This document shows positions 61,284 to 64,000 of a DNA stretch of 64,000 nt, one piece after another. Below the pieces are notes generated by a model. That model had not been told where the DNA came from, searched no databases, and was given only the letters and a program-made list of their open reading frames with translations. A program made the position numbers and the translations under genes. Location of the stretch: assembly GCF_000372725.1 (NCBI RefSeq), contig NW_005200774.1:51069-115068 (forward strand). The letters run 5' to 3'. This DNA comes from Emiliania huxleyi CCMP1516 (taxonomy: Eukaryota; Haptophyta; Isochrysidales; Noelaerhabdaceae). Position 1 is the stretch's first letter. Each line of letters opens with the position of its first letter.

Positions 61284-64000
61284 ATGCCAAACGGTCTCAG
61301 ATCCACCGGCGTGAAGTTCGACCCTGTCACAGGCGATGTCATATGGTCGCCGCCAGCCGCCATGCCCACAGAGGTTGCCGAAGCGGCAACCCCCGTGCAG
61401 CTGAGCGACGCCGTCTATTCCTCTTCGAGCGAGAGGTCGTCTCAGCAAGAGGTTGACCCTCAAGAGCCGTCGCCAGGTGTTGGGTTGGACTTCCCCGAGC
61501 ACGAGCCTCCGCTTACGCCGGAGCCGTCGCCGCCAGAGCACGATGAGGAGGCGCCACGCCTTCTCCCTGTGGAGTCGTCGGGCCTGCGGGAGCCTCCGCT
61601 TACGCCGGAGCTGCCGTCGCCTCCGGAGCACGATGAGGAGGCGCCACGCCTTCTCCCTGTGGAGTCGTCGGGCCTGCGGGTGGAGGGGGACGTGCCGTGG
61701 GCCGAACCGCCGTCCTTGCCCGCAGAGGCGGACGAGGCGGCCCTCAGCCAACGGCTCAGCACCGGAAGCCCGACAGTCGACTCGGACGGCACGAGCGACG
61801 CCCGGCGCTCGCGTGTCAGCTCCAGCGACTCCAGGGCGGCCGACTCGGACGGCGAGGTGCGGCGGTCGCGTGCGAGCTCCACTGCGCTCGAGCGTGTCCG
61901 GAGGGCAAAGCTGACGCGGGCGAGAGCCTCGCAAGGGCACAGGCCGTCGGTCTCTCCGCACCCGCCCGAGCCGCCGTCAGACCGCCGCTCGAGCGACGAC
62001 GTCACGGCCGCGGGCCGCTTCATGACGTCTTCGTCTTCCTCCGGCTTGAAGGTGGACTCGGGCACTTCCGACTCGGACTCGGACGGGCCGCAGGAGCCGC
62101 CAACGCCGCAGCCGCGCCGTCCGCCGCTCCCGTCGGCAGAGTCGTCAGACTTGTGGAGCATATCCACTAAGTCGGACCGGCCGCCCTCGCCGGGCGCGCC
62201 CTCTCGGCATGAGTTTGTCCTCGTTATGCCCACGCCCAGCGACGACGAGGCGCCGAGCGACGACGCCGTCAAAGAGGCCCCGTGGCGGGAGGGGCAGTCC
62301 GGCTCTGCGCTTGGCGGCAAGGGGGGGTGGGGCGGCACCGACGAGGCGGAGGCCTCGCTCGAGGCGAGGAGCGCCTACTCGCGGGCGCGCAAGCGCGTCG
62401 ACGAGGGCTGCAGCCGCACCTCCAGGCGTGTGTGGGTTGCCCTCGGCGCTTCGATCGTCCTTGCCGTAGCTCTCGGCACTGGCCTCGGCCTCGGGCTTGG
62501 GCAGCGCACACCGCCGGCGGGAGAGGTGGGGCGGAATGTCGCTCCCGCGCCGCCCGCGCCGCCCGATGCTCTCACATCAGAGACCAGGCTGATTGCGACC
62601 CTCGACCTCAGTGGCAACAACTCCGCGCTTGTCGGCGGCCTGACCCGCTCGGACCTCATCCTCGCCGTCGACACCAATGTCTGGGAAGCCGGGACGCCGA
62701 AGATCACCTCGATTGAGGTGTCGCAGAGCTTCGATGTGGTCGCGGAGAGGCCCTCTGACACGGCAGGAGTTGGCGCGGCAGCCGAGCCGTGGACTGGCGA
62801 CTGGCAGACGCTCCTTTGCAGCGCAAGCGCGTTCCCTGCCAGCGACTACGGCGACTGCACTGCGACGGCCTCGCCCTCGGGCCAGCGGCGGCTCAGCGAG
62901 ACGTCGCGCTTTATCGGCACCGTTGTGGCGGAGCTGATTGCGGCGGACCGGCCGGTGGCGCGCCTCCCTGACTTTGTGGGCGTCGAGGTTGCTTCGGTGG
63001 CCCTGACCAGCGTCAAGGTGGTGACGAGCACAATCGCGGCGCCGTCCAACCGCGAGAACCTCGAGGAAGAGGCCGCCAACATCCTCAGCGCGCAGGAGAA
63101 CGCCGTCGCAAGCGCCCTTGCGTCGATCGTCGAGGTGTCCGAGGGCGACCCTCTGGACCTCGTGGCCACGCAGGGGGTGAGCATCTTCCCGCCATCTCCG
63201 CCTCCGTCACCACCATCGCCACCTCCACCGAGCCCTCCGCCGCCGTCGCCGCCGCCATCGCCGCCGCCGTCGCCGCCGCCGTCGCCGCCGCCTTCCCCTC
63301 CGCCTCCGTCGCCGCCACCGCCGTCGCCACCGCCGTCGCCTCCGCCCTCGCCTCCGCCGCCCTCGCCGCCGCCGCCCTCACCTCCGCCCCCGAGCCCACC
63401 TCCCTCGCCGCCGCCGCCCTCGCCGCCGCCGCCCTCGCCGCCACCCCCGAGTCCACCGCCCTCGCCGCCTCCACCCTCGCCGCCGCCACCATCACCGCCG
63501 CCATCGCCGCCACCACCCAGTCCGCCGCCACCGAGCCCGCCGCCACCCTCACCGCCACCGCCCTCGCCGCCGCCACCATCACCGCCGCCATCGCCGCCAC
63601 CACCCAGTCCGCCGCCACCGAGCCCGCCGCCACCCTCACCGCCACCGCCCTCGCCGCCGCCACCATCACCGCCGCCATCGCCGCCACCACCCAGTCCGCC
63701 GCCACCGAGCCCGCCCGTGCCACCGTTACCTCCCCCGCCCTCGCCGCCGCCGCCGAGTCCACCACCCCCCTCACCGCCACCTCCATCGCCTCCGCCGCCT
63801 TCACCACCGCCGCCCTCACCGCCGCCGCCGTCGCCGCCGCCCTCGCCACCGCCGCCCTCGCCGCCGCCCCCGTCGCCGCCGCCCCCGTCGCCGCCGCCCT
63901 CGCCTCCGCCGCCTTCACCACCTCCACCATCGCCTCCACCGCCCAGACCAGCTCCGCCTAGGCCTCCGCCGCCCTCGGCGCCTCAGCCTTCACATCCGCC
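61284..64000 (+). CDS. Membrane-anchored Pro-rich (extensin/pherophorin-like) glycoprotein, 3' incomplete
   Basis: The frame opens at 61284 (MPNGLRSTGVKFDPVTGDVI) and stays open to the window end, at least 905 codons. Residues about 70-135 carry two nearly identical repeats (EPPLTPE-PSPPEHDEEAPR, LLPVESSGLR). A long Ser/Asp-rich disordered region follows. At about 383-407 is one membrane segment (VWVALGASIVLAVALGTGLG, LGLG) preceded by Arg/Lys, giving a type II topology with the rest outside. A globular domain (TRLIATLDLSGNNSALVGGL ... RRLSETSRFIGTVVAELIAA) precedes more than 265 residues of SPPPPSPPP repeats, the hydroxyproline-rich rod of algal wall proteins. Inside the rod an 87-bp block repeats three times (63487-63720). 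Confidence 0.78.
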   Translation, partial: MPNGLRSTGVKFDPVTGDVIWSPPAAMPTEVAEAATPVQLSDAVYSSSSERSSQQEVDPQEPSPGVGLDFPEHEPPLTPEPSPPEHDEEAPRLLPVESSGLREPPLTPELPSPPEHDEEAPRLLPVESSGLRVEGDVPWAEPPSLPAEADEAALSQRLSTGSPTVDSDGTSDARRSRVSSSDSRAADSDGEVRRSRASSTALERVRRAKLTRARASQGHRPSVSPHPPEPPSDRRSSDDVTAAGRFMTSSSSSGLKVDSGTSDSDSDGPQEPPTPQPRRPPLPSAESSDLWSISTKSDRPPSPGAPSRHEFVLVMPTPSDDEAPSDDAVKEAPWREGQSGSALGGKGGWGGTDEAEASLEARSAYSRARKRVDEGCSRTSRRVWVALGASIVLAVALGTGLGLGLGQRTPPAGEVGRNVAPAPPAPPDALTSETRLIATLDLSGNNSALVGGLTRSDLILAVDTNVWEAGTPKITSIEVSQSFDVVAERPSDTAGVGAAAEPWTGDWQTLLCSASAFPASDYGDCTATASPSGQRRLSETSRFIGTVVAELIAADRPVARLPDFVGVEVASVALTSVKVVTSTIAAPSNRENLEEEAANILSAQENAVASALASIVEVSEGDPLDLVATQGVSIFPPSPPPSPPSPPPPSPPPPSPPPSPPPSPPPSPPPSPPPPSPPPPSPPPSPPPSPPPPSPPPPSPPPPSPPPSPPPPSPPPPSPPPPSPPPSPPPPSPPPPSPPPSPPPPSPPPPSPPPPSPPPPSPPPPSPPPSPPPPSPPPPSPPPPSPPPPSPPPPSPPPSPPPPSPPPPSPPVPPLPPPPSPPPPSPPPPSPPPPSPPPPSPPPPSPPPPSPPPSPPPPSPPPPSPPPPSPPPSPPPPSPPPPSPPPPRPAPPRPPPPSAPQPSHP

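Noticed and set aside
61453..61914. Short plus-strand frames within 61.4-62.9 kb
   Set aside because: They are out of frame with the 61284 reading, which is open through the whole region and carries repeats and a membrane segment.

Overview
This window looks like nuclear DNA of a unicellular alga with a secondary, red-lineage plastid, most plausibly a haptophyte. The base composition is strongly GC-rich and its proteins are Ala/Arg/Gly/Pro-rich. Genes are split by many short introns, most of which open with GC rather than GT. A CCCTAA-type interstitial telomeric tract is present. Several proteins start with a hydrophobic leader typical of secondary plastid targeting: HDS/IspG, a DUF3493 protein, an FKBP and a PAP/fibrillin-lipase fusion. 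I could run no database search, so the taxonomic call is inference.

Layout. 0-11 kb: SDE2-type SAP protein (-), FHA/DUF5710/2H-phosphoesterase protein (+), F-box/LRR gene with an in-frame stop (-), DUF3493 plastid protein (+), two unassigned genes (-), SRAP/HMCES-like DNA-damage protein (+) and a renalase-like FAD oxidase fused to a cupin (+). 11-18 kb: repeat block with telomeric tract, ankyrin protein (-), Cys-rich RNA/DNA-binding-like protein (-), LYRM7/MZM1 (-) and a sulfotransferase (+). 18-29 kb: eight-exon cytochrome P450 (-), PLAC8 (+), YCII-domain protein (-), long gene-poor stretches with mobile-element-like repeats, and a low-GC, frame-disrupted glycosyltransferase. 29-41 kb: EF-hand/TTC4 co-chaperone (-), ABCF3/GCN20-type ATPase (+) with about a dozen introns, Dabb protein (-), an element-like ORF (+), and the PAP/fibrillin-lipase (+). 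41-52 kb: satellites, FKBP (+), class I aminotransferase (-), HDS/IspG (-). 52-64 kb: ankyrin/ubiquitin-like/Myb and AP2 transcription-factor-like exons (+), a zinc-binding hypothetical (-), an acidic protein (-), and a long membrane-anchored Pro-rich wall-type glycoprotein (+) that runs off the window.

The most striking signal lies inside the introns. Many are flanked by a duplicated piece of the host exon. The first copy supplies the GT or GC donor, and a short inserted sequence supplies the terminal AG. The inserts fall into a few recognisable families, each found in two or more unrelated genes here: AT-rich TTAATTAA type, palindromic TTCACAGCT...AGCTGTGA type, ACGTGTCC-repeat type, and CCGAGA-core satellite type. 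Removing insert plus one duplicate restores conserved protein sequence in every case I worked through. I read this as recent intron gain by introner-like elements or templated tandem duplication, captured in several stages.

Most other open frames in this GC-rich DNA are antisense or out-of-frame shadows and are left out. Exon limits given to the base were derived by hand from protein continuity and splice dinucleotides, without transcript data.
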